Assembly (NCBI GenBank): GCA_002308615.1
Contig: DBWC01000098.1
Coordinates: 26,840-45,195 of the forward strand
Length of the DNA: 18,356 nt
Direction: 5' to 3'
Source of the DNA: Clostridiales bacterium UBA1248
GTDB taxonomy: Bacteria; Bacillota; Clostridia; Oscillospirales; CAG-272
The stretch's first letter is position 1. Each line of letters begins with the position of its first letter. This document shows positions 1-7,494 of this stretch, piece by piece. The notes below the pieces were generated by a model. It was given only the letters and a program-made list of their open reading frames with translations. It was not told the DNA's origin and made no database searches. The position numbers and the translations under genes are program-made.

Positions 1-227
1 GACGCGAAGATTTTTTCGGGCACCGCAAGCGGTTTTGCAAGTCACACAGTAACCCATCAGCACTTATGACTTGCAAAATCCAAGAAGAATCCCTGTCTTT
101 CGTGTCTTTAGATAAAAATATTCAAAGTAGAAAAAGAGTCTCCCCTCCCGCCCAAAATTTGCACTTGCCTTGCAAAAAAACAAGAATGATCCCTGTTCTT
201 CCCGTATAATTTGGTGTATTTCTATTA
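1..227. repeat. Non-coding region with an inverted repeat and a degenerate direct repeat
   Basis: No credible coding sequence is seen here. TTTTGCAAGTCA at 33-44 is perfectly inverted at 67-78, with 22 nt between the arms. The right arm runs into a roughly 31-nt segment (70-100) that recurs imperfectly at 169-200. The two copies share CTTGCAAAA, then CAAGAA, then TCCCTGT, with small differences between the blocks. Repeats like these, directly upstream of an amputated gene, suggest an old insertion or recombination scar, but no element end can be defined. The region ends at the promoter at 228-256. Confidence 0.55.
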
Positions 228-256
228 TTGACTTTTATTAAATATTATGCTATAAT
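228..256 (+). promoter_or_regulatory. Near-consensus sigma-A promoter
   Basis: TTGACT (228-233) and TATAAT (251-256) are separated by 17 nt. Transcription would begin near 263, almost on top of the first possible codon of the GGDEF fragment. No other convincing promoter lies between here and the nucleoside kinase at 559. This promoter may therefore drive the kinase/sufC/sufB operon, with the gene fragment acting as a long leader. The motif is seen directly; the link to the operon is inferred. Confidence 0.65.
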
Positions 257-266
257 ATAATAGCAT

Positions 267-539
267 TTGTATAAAATCGTCCCCGTATACAGGCTCGGAG
301 GCGACGAATTCGTCGCCATACTCGAGGGTGAAGATTACGAGAACAGAAATAAACTGAAAAACGATTTTAACGAAAGAATAGAACGCAATATGAAAAACGA
401 CAGTGACGTCGTTTCCCTGGGTATAGCTGAATATATCCGCGGCAAAGACAACAGCTGCAAGCGTATCTTCCAGCGCGCCGATCAGAGTGTGTATGCGCGC
501 AAGGATGATCTTAAACACAGAAAGGCGCGTCTTATCTAG
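267..539 (+). pseudogene. C-terminal remnant of a GGDEF (diguanylate cyclase) domain
   Basis: The frame encodes 90 residues beginning just before VYRLGGDEFVAIL and ending with the ADQSVYARK block typical of the last GGDEF helix. A full GGDEF domain is about 160-170 residues. The first half is missing, including the metal- and nucleotide-binding D-x-D-x-F-K-x-x-N-D part and any sensor module. The first possible start is TTG at 267, only a few bases from the predicted transcription start, with no room for a ribosome binding site. The signature motif is intact but the protein could not fold or make cyclic-di-GMP. It is probably the tail of a gene truncated by a rearrangement at about 260. Family recognition is firm; the pseudogene status is inferred. 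Confidence 0.8.
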
Positions 540-558
540 GGTAAATGAGGTATATTTG

Positions 559-2250
559 ATGATTATCTACAAAAACGCACCGCTCACGGCGGAAACGGGC
601 GAAACGTATCTTTCCGTTGCCAAAAGAGTGCAGAATGAATACGACGCGCCGATAATCCTTGCAAAATTAGGACAGAAGATCGTTGAATTGAATAAAGAAA
701 TACCGGATCAGGCGGAGCTTTTACGCGTAGGTACGCCGGATCAGGAGCTGACGTTCATCACGACAAGAGACCGCGACGGACATAAAACGTACGAGCGCGG
801 CGCAACGATGATGTTTTTGCGCGCCATGACGCACGTTTTCGGCAAATCCATACGCACGCTCAAAATAGAATACGCCGTGGGCGAATCGCTTTATTTCAGC
901 ATAGTCTTCAAGGACGGATCCGGCGCGGAGGCAATAACAAAAGAAAAGCTTGATGAAATAAAAAATACGATGCGGCGCTATTCGGATAACGACGAAAAAT
1001 TCATCAAGACCAAGATACCTACGGATGAAGCTGTTGAGATATTCCGCCGCCACGGTATGGCGGATAAACAGCGGCTGTTCCATTACCGCCGCACGTCTAC
1101 GACGAATACGTACCGCCTCGGCAATTACGTGGATTACTTTTACGGCTATATGCCGCCGTCAACGTCGTACGTTGATATATTTGATATAAAAGTATCGCAT
1201 AACGGCATATTCCTCATACTCCCGTATCACAACCGTCCGACACAGCCGGGCTCAGACAAGATACCGGAAAAGCTTTTCAAAACGATGTATGATACGACCG
1301 TATGGTGCGAGAATATCGGCGTGCCTACCGTCGCCGCGTTGAACGACGCGATAACGAGGGGCGAGGGTAAGGATATCATCCTTTCGACAGAAGCGTATCA
1401 GGAGCACATGATCGGAATGATCGCAAAACAGATTAAAGACGAGGGAAGAAGGATCATAATGATCGCGGGACCGTCTTCGTCCGGCAAGACCTCGTTTTCC
1501 CACCGCCTTTCAATACAGCTCAGCAACGTCGGTCTTAAAGCTCATCCTGTCGCCTGCGATAACTATTACCTTGAGAGATCGCTTACACCGAAAGACGAAA
1601 ACGGAGAATACGATTTTGAATGTCTTGAAGCGCTTGACGTTGAGCTGTTCAACAGGCAGATGACGTCGCTGTTGAAAGGCGAAAAGGTCGAAATACCGAC
1701 GTTTAATTTCAAAAAAGGAATCCCCGAGTATTTAGGCAATTATCTTAATATCGGCAAAAACGAAGTGCTTATTATAGAAGGCATACACGGTCTTAACGAT
1801 AAGCTGTCTTACGCGATATCAAAAGAAGATAAATTCAAAATCTATATAAGCGCCGTCACGGCTCTTAACATAGACGAGCACAACAGGATACCGACGACCG
1901 ATAACAGAGAGATACGGCGTATGGTGCGCGATGCGAGAACACGCGGATTTACGGCAAGTGAAACGATAGCAAGATGGCAGTCCGTCCGTCAGGGTGAAAA
2001 GAAACACATTTTCCCGTACCAGGAGGACGCGGACGTAATGTTCAATTCCGCGTCTGTATACGAGCTTGCCGTGCTTAAAACGTTCGCCGAGCCGCTTTTG
2101 TTCGCAATACCGCACGATTCGCCGGAATATCCGGAGGCAAAGCGCCTGCTCAAATTCCTTGAGTATTTTCTCGGGCTGTCGTGTGAGGACGTACCGAGAA
2201 ACAGTCTGATACGCGAATTCATAGGCGGAAGCATATTCCCGGTAGATTAA
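559..2250 (+). CDS. Nucleoside (uridine-type) kinase with N-terminal TGS/ThrRS-like domains
   Basis: This 563-residue protein probably phosphorylates a nucleoside using NTP in the cytoplasm (pyrimidine salvage). Residues 1-60 look like a TGS (ubiquitin-like) domain. Residues about 60-230 resemble the second N-terminal (tRNA_SAD) domain of threonyl-tRNA synthetase, including YFYGYMPPS near 194-202. From about 295 it is a uridine kinase/phosphoribulokinase-type P-loop domain: Walker A GPSSSGKTS (304-312), a DNYY substrate-loop motif (334-337), EGIHGLND, and an arginine-rich IRRMVRDARTRG lid. This architecture is known in Clostridia and Thermotogae, but its substrate is not established. ATG 559 is chosen because ATGAGG lies 8 nt upstream; an in-frame ATG further upstream (487) lies inside the GGDEF remnant and has no site. 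It is first in an operon with sufC and sufB (16-nt gap). Confidence 0.88.
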   Translation: MIIYKNAPLTAETGETYLSVAKRVQNEYDAPIILAKLGQKIVELNKEIPDQAELLRVGTPDQELTFITTRDRDGHKTYERGATMMFLRAMTHVFGKSIRTLKIEYAVGESLYFSIVFKDGSGAEAITKEKLDEIKNTMRRYSDNDEKFIKTKIPTDEAVEIFRRHGMADKQRLFHYRRTSTTNTYRLGNYVDYFYGYMPPSTSYVDIFDIKVSHNGIFLILPYHNRPTQPGSDKIPEKLFKTMYDTTVWCENIGVPTVAALNDAITRGEGKDIILSTEAYQEHMIGMIAKQIKDEGRRIIMIAGPSSSGKTSFSHRLSIQLSNVGLKAHPVACDNYYLERSLTPKDENGEYDFECLEALDVELFNRQMTSLLKGEKVEIPTFNFKKGIPEYLGNYLNIGKNEVLIIEGIHGLNDKLSYAISKEDKFKIYISAVTALNIDEHNRIPTTDNREIRRMVRDARTRGFTASETIARWQSVRQGEKKHIFPYQEDADVMFNSASVYELAVLKTFAEPLLFAIPHDSPEYPEAKRLLKFLEYFLGLSCEDVPRNSLIREFIGGSIFPVD

Positions 2251-2266
2251 AACAGAAAGGCAAATT

Positions 2267-3016
2267 ATGCTGGAGCTAAAAAACGTCTCTTTTTCCGTTG
2301 ATATTGACGGAACCGAGAAGGAAATAATAAAGGGTATAAGTTTAAGTATTCCCGATAATAAATTAGTCGCCGTGACCGGACCGAACGGCGGCGGCAAATC
2401 ATCTCTTGCGAAACTCATAGCGGGTATTTACATTCCCACCGCAGGAAAAATCATATATAACGGCGTGGATATAACGGATCTCGGTATAACCGAGAGGGCA
2501 AAGCTCGGTATCGGCTTCGCGTTTCAGCAGCCGGTAAAATTCAAAGGGCTGACAGTGTTCGATCTGTTGAAGATCGCCGCCGGAAAACGCATATCCGTTA
2601 AAGATGCGTGCGAATATCTGTCTTCAGTCGGGCTTTGCGCAAGAGATTATATAGACCGCGAGGTAAATTCAAGTCTGTCCGGCGGCGAGCTCAAACGCAT
2701 TGAGATCGCAACGGTCATAGCGCGCGCTACGTCTCTTTCGCTGTTTGACGAGCCGGAAGCGGGCATAGACCTCTGGAGCTTCGGAAATCTAATAGAGGTC
2801 TTCCGCCGTATGAGAAAGCAGATAAAGGACAGCTCTGTTATAATAATCTCTCATCAGGAGAGGATCCTTGATATCGCCGATGAAATAATCGTTTTAAAAG
2901 ACGGAAAGCTTGACAGGCAGGGAAGCCGTGACGAAATTCTTCCCGGTCTGATCGGCACCTCGTCCGCAATAAGCGACTGCAAAATGGGCGCGATGAAGGG
3001 AGGTGCGGCGGAATGA
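2267..3016 (+). CDS. sufC: SufC-like ABC ATPase of a minimal SUF (SMS-type) Fe-S assembly system
   Basis: This is a soluble ATPase of 249 residues with no membrane segment. It has Walker A GPNGGGKS (38-45), Q-loop glutamines at 87-88, the ABC signature LSGGE (137-141), Walker B SLFDE (158-162) and switch histidine 196. The short form and its coupling to a SufB/SufD-core protein identify it as the ATPase of the Fe-S scaffold, not a transporter subunit. The pair matches the two-gene SMS (SmsC-SmsB) systems known from anaerobic bacteria and archaea. It would power conformational change in the SufB-like scaffold during cluster assembly in the cytoplasm. AGAAAGG lies upstream of ATG 2267. Its stop overlaps the next start as ATGA (3013-3016), implying translational coupling. 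No cysteine desulfurase or SufU gene is adjacent. Confidence 0.88.
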   Translation: MLELKNVSFSVDIDGTEKEIIKGISLSIPDNKLVAVTGPNGGGKSSLAKLIAGIYIPTAGKIIYNGVDITDLGITERAKLGIGFAFQQPVKFKGLTVFDLLKIAAGKRISVKDACEYLSSVGLCARDYIDREVNSSLSGGELKRIEIATVIARATSLSLFDEPEAGIDLWSFGNLIEVFRRMRKQIKDSSVIIISHQERILDIADEIIVLKDGKLDRQGSRDEILPGLIGTSSAISDCKMGAMKGGAAE

Positions 3017-3939
3017 TACAGCTTGACGAAATACAAAAAAGACTGCTGTCAGAAGTAGCAGATCTGCACACGGTTCCCGAGGGAGCGTATAATATCCGCT
3101 CAAACAGCAAGTCGGCGGGCAGACAGTCTACCGCAAATATAGAGATAACCTCAAAAGAGGACGTAAGCGGGCTTGAAATACGCATAAAGCCGGGCACTAG
3201 AAACGAAAGCGTCCACATCCCCGTCGTCATGACGGAGAGCGGACTGAAAGAAGTGGTTTATAACGATTTCTATATAGGCGATAACGCGGACGTCGTTATA
3301 ATCGCCGGCTGCGGGATAGACAACTGCGGAAATCAGGATTCGCAGCACGACGGAGTTCACCGTTTCTTTGTCGGTAAAAACGCAAAGATCAAATACGTTG
3401 AAAAGCACTACGGCTCGGGCGACGGAAAGGGCAAGCGCATCTTAAATCCCTTAACGGAAGTCTACCAGGAAGAAAACAGCAGCGTAACTATGGAGATGGT
3501 GCAGATAAAAGGCGTTGACGATACGGAACGCAAAACGGTCGCAAAGCTTGACGCAAACGCAAAGCTCGTCGTAAGAGAGCGCCTTATGACGCACGGAGAA
3601 CAAACGGCGATAAGCGTTTATACGGTTGAATTGAATGGAAAAGGCTCATCAGCGGATGTCGTATCGCGCTCCGTCGCAAAGGACGATTCGTATCAGAAAT
3701 TCGACGCGAAGATAATTGGCAACGCGGAATGTTCGGGTCACACGGAATGTGATTCCATTATAATGGATAACGGCAGGATCTTAGCCGTTCCGGGACTTGA
3801 AGCAAACTGCGTCGACGCGTCGCTCGTGCACGAAGCCGCAATCGGAAAAATAGCCGGAGAGCAGCTTATAAAGCTCATGACGCTCGGCTTGACGGAGCAG
3901 GAAGCGGAAGAGCAGATAATAAACGGATTCCTGAGATAA
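3013..3939 (+). CDS. sufB: SufB/SufD-core scaffold protein (SmsB-like)
   Basis: This 308-residue protein is much shorter than E. coli SufB (about 495) and keeps mainly the beta-helical core and C-terminal helices. The C-terminal part is diagnostic: GHTECDSIIMD (242-252), then LVHEAAIGKIAGEQLIKLM (271-289) and NGFLR at the end. Cys246 in TECDS and Glu274 in HEA correspond to the SufB residues implicated in cluster building (Cys405 and Glu434 in E. coli), so it probably combines scaffold roles split between SufB and SufD elsewhere. It is coupled to sufC by a 4-nt overlap, and a terminator follows 7 nt after the stop. The family call is firm. The sulfur donor and exact assembly mechanism are not visible in this window. 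Confidence 0.88.
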   Translation: MIQLDEIQKRLLSEVADLHTVPEGAYNIRSNSKSAGRQSTANIEITSKEDVSGLEIRIKPGTRNESVHIPVVMTESGLKEVVYNDFYIGDNADVVIIAGCGIDNCGNQDSQHDGVHRFFVGKNAKIKYVEKHYGSGDGKGKRILNPLTEVYQEENSSVTMEMVQIKGVDDTERKTVAKLDANAKLVVRERLMTHGEQTAISVYTVELNGKGSSADVVSRSVAKDDSYQKFDAKIIGNAECSGHTECDSIIMDNGRILAVPGLEANCVDASLVHEAAIGKIAGEQLIKLMTLGLTEQEAEEQIINGFLR

Positions 3940-3946
3940 AAAAATG

Positions 3947-3974
3947 AAAAAACCGGTCGGTTGACCGGTTTTTT
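3947..3974. terminator. Bidirectional intrinsic terminator
   Basis: A perfect 12-bp stem (3947-3958 with 3963-3974) closes a GGTT loop. An A-run precedes it and a T-run follows, so it can end transcription from both sides. It lies between the stop of the sufB-like gene and the end of the convergent ruvX-like gene (3978). Confidence 0.92.
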
Positions 3975-3977
3975 TCG

Positions 3978-4610
3978 TTAATTGCGCTTTATTGAATCAA
4001 GATAAGCCTGTAAGATTATTTCCGCTGCGAGCTTGTCAACCGTCTCCTTGCGCTTTTTTCCGCGTACGTTTGACTCCGATAAATAGTTATGCGCCGATAC
4101 AGTCGTCAATCTCTCGTCGTATAAAATGACGTTTACGCCGCATACCGCTTTAAGCGTTTCCGCAAACGCGTGCGCTTTTTCGGAACGCGGGCCTCTACTG
4201 CCGTTCATATTGACCGGATCGCCGAGCACCACGTCGGTTATATCGTATGAAACGACGTATTCCTTTATCTTTTCCGCCAGCTTCGGCGCCCATTCTTCTT
4301 TTATACAGCCTAAAGCGTTTGCAAGGATATTCGTTTCATCTGAGATCGCTATCCCCGTTCTGACGTCGCCGTAATCTACGCCGAGATAACGGCTTTTTTT
4401 ATCCGTCTCAAACAGCGTGCAGCCCGTAAGCTTGAACTGCGTTATCTTGCCGTAAAGACTTTCAACGCTGACGTTGAAATGAGCGGCAAGACAGCGTATG
4501 CAGAGAAATTCCGTCGCACCGCGGTTTATCAGCTTTTTATGCAGCGCGCACTCGTCTTTCGTCAAAACCGAGCCGCAGCCGGTGCATCTTATAAAGCCGT
4601 CGTTCTGCAA
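3978..4610 (-). CDS. ruvX: YqgF/RuvX-family RNase H-fold protein fused to an N-terminal zinc ribbon
   Basis: The protein has 210 residues, against about 140 for ordinary RuvX/YqgF. Residues 1-68 form an extra domain with C-x2-C (Cys9, Cys12) and C-x2-C (Cys37, Cys40) separated by a KKLINRGA helix, ending KLTGCTLF; this resembles small stand-alone zinc-ribbon proteins of Clostridia. Residues 75-207 are YqgF/RuvX: GVDYGDVRTGIAIS with Asp79, DPVNMNGSRGP, DERLTT (165-170) and VDKLAAEIILQ with Asp192. The acidic active-site residues are present. The family processes the 5' end of pre-16S rRNA and is also annotated as a Holliday junction resolvase. The start is TTG 4610, inside the end of the upstream galactosidase gene (22-nt overlap), with TAAGG just upstream. 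It is last in the tsaE operon. Confidence 0.87.
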   Translation of the reverse strand: MQNDGFIRCTGCGSVLTKDECALHKKLINRGATEFLCIRCLAAHFNVSVESLYGKITQFKLTGCTLFETDKKSRYLGVDYGDVRTGIAISDETNILANALGCIKEEWAPKLAEKIKEYVVSYDITDVVLGDPVNMNGSRGPRSEKAHAFAETLKAVCGVNVILYDERLTTVSAHNYLSESNVRGKKRKETVDKLAAEIILQAYLDSIKRN

Positions 4611-5710
4611 AGGAATACCTTACTGTCGTGTCCGGCGAGCTTTTCTGTGCGTTTGTCGGCTATGACGAATTTTTCATTTGTGAAAACGTCTTTTACGCAC
4701 AGACCGTGACCGCAGCCGGGCCACAGACCGATCTTGTCAAGATCGAGCGTTATTTCGGCTTCCCCGTCCGCAAAGTTTACGAACATAAGCGCGTATTCGT
4801 CATCGGACAGATGGCGGAAGAAAGCAAGACCTTTATTGCCGTTGTCCGCGCAGACGAAAGGCGTTCTGCATTCCTCGTCCTGATTTATGCGGAGCAGATC
4901 CTTGTGCTTGAGCAGCTCGAGCGATACGTCGTTTATGTTTCTTATATCACAGCCTATCATAAGCGGCGATGCGAACATACACCAGACGGAAAAGTGCGTT
5001 TTGTAGTCTACGTCGGTGCATCCGCCGTTTCTTACGTTGCCTCTGTTATACATTCCTACGATAAGCATATCTATGTCGTTATAGCAGCCTATACCGGAAT
5101 AAGCCAACTTATCCACTTGAGAAAGAGCTATATCACGCACAGATGCGAAATTATCGTTTATATCGCCTGTTGAGCGGTACATACCGGCGCCGCAGGAACG
5201 TATCCACGTCTCAACGTGATCGGAGCCCCAGTTGCACGCGGAGAAAAGAATGTCGCGTCCGGATTCCTTCAGCGCCATGCCCATCGTGTGATAGAGCAGG
5301 GGGCCGTTAGAACCCTGCGGGACGTTACAGAAATCATATTTGAGAAAATCCACGTCGAAAGACGCAAACAGCTTCGCGTCGCGGAATTCGTTGTGGTAGC
5401 TTGACGGATAACCCGCGCACGTTTTTACGCCGGCGCACGAATACATACCGAATTTAAGACCTTTGGAATGGATGTAATCGGCTAAGTATTTCATACCGTG
5501 CGGGAATTTCTGCGGATCGGTAACTATATCGCCGTTTGCGTCTCTTTCAGGCAGAGACCAGCAGTCGTCAATGACGACATACTCGTATCCGGCGTCTTTC
5601 AATCCCTTTTCGATCATGGCATCAGCGGTCTGCATGAGCAGTTCTTCGCTTATGTCGTTGCCGAAGGTGTTCCAGGAGTTCCAGCCGAGAGGAGGTCTTT
5701 TGGTATACAT
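4589..5710 (-). CDS. Alpha-galactosidase, glycoside hydrolase family 27
   Basis: This 373-residue protein begins directly with the GH27 barrel (PPLGWNSWNTFG, 7-17) and has no signal peptide, so it should act in the cytoplasm on imported alpha-galactosides such as melibiose or raffinose-type fragments. YVVIDDCW (44-51) supplies the substrate-binding aspartates. FLKYDFCN (122-129) carries the nucleophile Asp126, and RSTGDI (179-184) the acid/base Asp183. About the last 90 residues form the usual C-terminal beta-sandwich. It should release terminal alpha-1,6-linked galactose with retention of configuration. AAGGAG precedes ATG 5710. It sits 18 nt after rpiB and overlaps the ruvX-like gene. The family is certain. 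An alpha-N-acetylgalactosaminidase specificity is possible but less likely. Confidence 0.93.
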   Translation of the reverse strand: MYTKRPPLGWNSWNTFGNDISEELLMQTADAMIEKGLKDAGYEYVVIDDCWSLPERDANGDIVTDPQKFPHGMKYLADYIHSKGLKFGMYSCAGVKTCAGYPSSYHNEFRDAKLFASFDVDFLKYDFCNVPQGSNGPLLYHTMGMALKESGRDILFSACNWGSDHVETWIRSCGAGMYRSTGDINDNFASVRDIALSQVDKLAYSGIGCYNDIDMLIVGMYNRGNVRNGGCTDVDYKTHFSVWCMFASPLMIGCDIRNINDVSLELLKHKDLLRINQDEECRTPFVCADNGNKGLAFFRHLSDDEYALMFVNFADGEAEITLDLDKIGLWPGCGHGLCVKDVFTNEKFVIADKRTEKLAGHDSKVFLCRTTAL

Positions 5711-5728
5711 ATTATTTCTCCTTGTATT

Positions 5729-6172
5729 TTATTTTTCAAGAGCGGTAAGCATATCAACGCGTACCTGATGTCTTCCGCCTTCGAATTCTGTTTTTAAGAA
5801 AAGCTCCACCATATCTATGGCAAGTCCGAAGCCTACGACGCGTCCGCCCAAGCATAAAACGTTTGCGTCGTTATGAGCGCGCGTCATCCTTGCGGAAAAC
5901 GTGTCGGAACAGCAGGCGGCGCGAATGCCCTTGTGCTTGTTCGCCGCCATACTCATACCTATGCCTGTTCCGCATACGAGTATTCCGCGGTAGCATTTGC
6001 CGCTCTGTATGGCGCGGCAGACCTTGTCCGCGTAATCCGGATAGTTAACGGATTCACCGTCGCAACCAAAGTCAATAAACTCGATATTGTTTGCCGTAAG
6101 GTAGCTTTTGATCGCCTCTTTGAGCTCATAGCCGCCGTGATCGCAGCCTATCGCAAGTATTTTCTTTTCCAT
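5729..6172 (-). CDS. rpiB: Ribose-5-phosphate isomerase B
   Basis: A 147-residue member of the RpiB/LacAB family, full length. It interconverts ribose 5-phosphate and ribulose 5-phosphate in the non-oxidative pentose phosphate pathway. Visible motifs are GCDHGG (9-14) with phosphate/substrate residues Asp11 and His12, the catalytic loop VCGTGIGMS (66-74) with Cys67 as the base, SARMTRAHNDANV with His100 and Asn101, and LGGRVVG. The C-terminal EGGRHQVRVDML supplies phosphate-binding arginines. AAGGAG lies 9 nt before ATG 6172. It is third in the operon, 13 nt after tsaB. An allose-6-phosphate isomerase role (AlsB-like) cannot be excluded, but the gene context favours the housekeeping enzyme. 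Confidence 0.95.
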   Translation of the reverse strand: MEKKILAIGCDHGGYELKEAIKSYLTANNIEFIDFGCDGESVNYPDYADKVCRAIQSGKCYRGILVCGTGIGMSMAANKHKGIRAACCSDTFSARMTRAHNDANVLCLGGRVVGFGLAIDMVELFLKTEFEGGRHQVRVDMLTALEK

Positions 6173-6185
6173 TTTTATATTCTCC

Positions 6186-6878
6186 TTAATTGTTTTTATA
6201 ATTTCTTTCCGCCTGCGACGGGCGCAGGTAAACGGGTTTGAAATTCAGGTCCGAAAACACGTTTTTATCAAACGTGTTTTCATAAATCTTAAGAGCAAGA
6301 CGCGCCGCATTTGCGGCTGTGGGATAAATCAGCTGTGCCGGAGCTTGGATAAACGTGATATCCGGTATAAGTTTTTCCGCAAGCTCATATCCGTCACCGC
6401 AAATTATGACTTTAGAGTCATACGCTTTTAATTCGGCGGACAGATCTTCCGCGCTTATCGCACGGTCACAGGTCAGACGCTCGCCGTTTTTGAACAAAGC
6501 GTTGTAAAACTGACCGCGCCGCGCGTCCATAACGGGACAAATTATCTTACCTTCAAACAGCCTGTTGTTAAAAGGATACGCCGTCGTCTGCAGGGTCGAT
6601 ACGCCGACGCACGGCACGTTTTTACCGAACGCAAGTCCGAGCAAGATCGACGCTCCTATCCGTACGCCCGTAAACGAGCCGGGGCCGGAGGTCGCGGCAA
6701 ACATAGTAACGTCCGATATTTTTTTGCCGGATACGGAAAACAGATTTTCCACCATCGGCATAAGCGTCGCGCTGTGAGTTATCTTTGCGTTTAAAAATCC
6801 GGCGGCGACGGTTTTTCCGTCCTCAACGAGAGCGCACGAGGCGGAAACGGACGAGGTGTCAAGTGAAAGTATCAGCAA
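6186..6878 (-). CDS. tsaB: tRNA threonylcarbamoyladenosine biosynthesis protein TsaB
   Basis: A 230-residue protein of the ASKHA fold. It is the inactive partner that dimerises with TsaD and helps make t6A at position 37 of ANN-decoding tRNAs. Diagnostic features are the start LILSLDTSS, the ITHSATLMPMVENL segment around 33-46, the SGPGSFTGVRIG motif (about 64-75), and VMDARRGQFYNALF. The start is TTG 6878, supported by AAGGAGG about 7 nt upstream. The start lies inside the end of tsaE (20-nt overlap), so the two genes are probably translationally coupled. The tsaD gene is not in the window. Length and motifs are normal. Confidence 0.95.
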   Translation of the reverse strand: MLILSLDTSSVSASCALVEDGKTVAAGFLNAKITHSATLMPMVENLFSVSGKKISDVTMFAATSGPGSFTGVRIGASILLGLAFGKNVPCVGVSTLQTTAYPFNNRLFEGKIICPVMDARRGQFYNALFKNGERLTCDRAISAEDLSAELKAYDSKVIICGDGYELAEKLIPDITFIQAPAQLIYPTAANAARLALKIYENTFDKNVFSDLNFKPVYLRPSQAERNYKNN

Positions 6879-7275
6879 TTTCTATCCTCCTTCCGTCACC
6901 CTCACGGGAAATGAATATTTTTATCGCGCCGTCGGGTATCGCCTGCGGGCATTTTTCACACCATTCGCAGAAAAATATCGCGTTTTCCTCAATAATATCG
7001 TAGTATCCCGTGCTGTAAAGATCGTCGTCGTCATTTATTCTGTAAAGATCGAAATGATAAACGGGGATCTCGCCGTCGTAACGGTTAACTATCGAGTACG
7101 TCGGACTGCAGACCGGCGCGTCTTTACAGAGGACGGATACGGCGCCGCGTACGAAAGCCGTCTTGCCCGCGCCAAGATCGCCGTACAGCGCGGCAAAACT
7201 GCCGGGCTTGAGATCTTTTGCAAGCTCCGCGCCGATACGCTCAGTCTCGGACACGTCATTCGAGTGAAAAATCAA
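6859..7275 (-). CDS. tsaE: tRNA threonylcarbamoyladenosine biosynthesis ATPase TsaE
   Basis: A 138-residue P-loop ATPase that supports turnover of the TsaB-TsaD complex in t6A formation. Walker A GDLGAGKT is at 32-39, followed by the family blocks SPTYSIVNRY, YHFDLYRI and FFCEWCEKCP (the FCEW block replaces the usual VEWPE). The start is TTG 7275, supported by GGAGG 8 nt upstream; no in-frame ATG gives a full-length family member. It is first in the minus-strand operon tsaE-tsaB-rpiB-GH27-ruvX. A promoter with an extended -10 lies about 55 nt upstream. Confidence 0.95.
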   Translation of the reverse strand: MIFHSNDVSETERIGAELAKDLKPGSFAALYGDLGAGKTAFVRGAVSVLCKDAPVCSPTYSIVNRYDGEIPVYHFDLYRINDDDDLYSTGYYDIIEENAIFFCEWCEKCPQAIPDGAIKIFISREGDGRRIEIADTFT

Positions 7276-7330
7276 GCGCTTATCCTCCGCAGATCGTTAA
7301 TAATACGGACGATACAGCCCGTTTTGTCGT

Positions 7331-7339
7331 ATTATAACA
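7331..7339 (-). promoter_or_regulatory. Extended -10 promoter for the tsaE operon
   Basis: On the minus strand this reads TGTTATAAT, an extended -10 (TGn plus a perfect TATAAT). The region 17-18 nt upstream has only a poor T-rich -35 match. Transcription would start near 7324, giving a leader of about 50 nt before the TTG of tsaE. The flanking DNA (7340-7385) is very A/T rich and could serve as an UP-type element. Confidence 0.6.
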
Positions 7340-7389
7340 CATAATAAGAAAAAAATAAAGTCTTTTTCAAAAAAAATTTTAATTATTAC

Positions 7390-7418
7390 TGTACAAATAC
7401 GAAATTATGGTGTATAAT
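7390..7418 (+). promoter_or_regulatory. Promoter of the S1-domain protein operon
   Basis: TGTACA (7390-7395, four of six matches to TTGACA) and a perfect TATAAT (7413-7418) are separated by 17 nt. Transcription would start near 7425. The ATG at 7417 overlaps the -10 box, so it cannot be the start codon of the gene. The promoter lies back to back with the tsaE promoter; the whole 7276-7494 gap is a divergent control region. Confidence 0.6.
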
Positions 7419-7494
7419 GGAAATACGGCGTGCGACTGCATATTTCCGTAAAACCGATAATAGTATATATCAGTTTAATACGGAGGAAAAGAAT

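Noticed and set aside
1..227. Riboswitch or T-box leader upstream of the first operon
   Set aside because: The inverted repeat lies upstream of the predicted promoter, and no T-box or riboswitch core motif was recognised.
487..558. 24-codon N-terminal extension of the nucleoside kinase
   Set aside because: It lies within the GGDEF remnant in another frame and has no ribosome binding site. ATG 559 has one and starts the TGS-like domain.
1819..2418. Minus-strand frame of 199 codons across the kinase/sufC junction
   Set aside because: Both plus-strand genes carry intact family motifs over this interval; the antisense frame is a shadow.
4628..5173. Plus-strand frame of 181 codons inside the GH27 gene
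   Set aside because: It is antisense to a fully conserved galactosidase, has no ribosome binding site and matches no known family.
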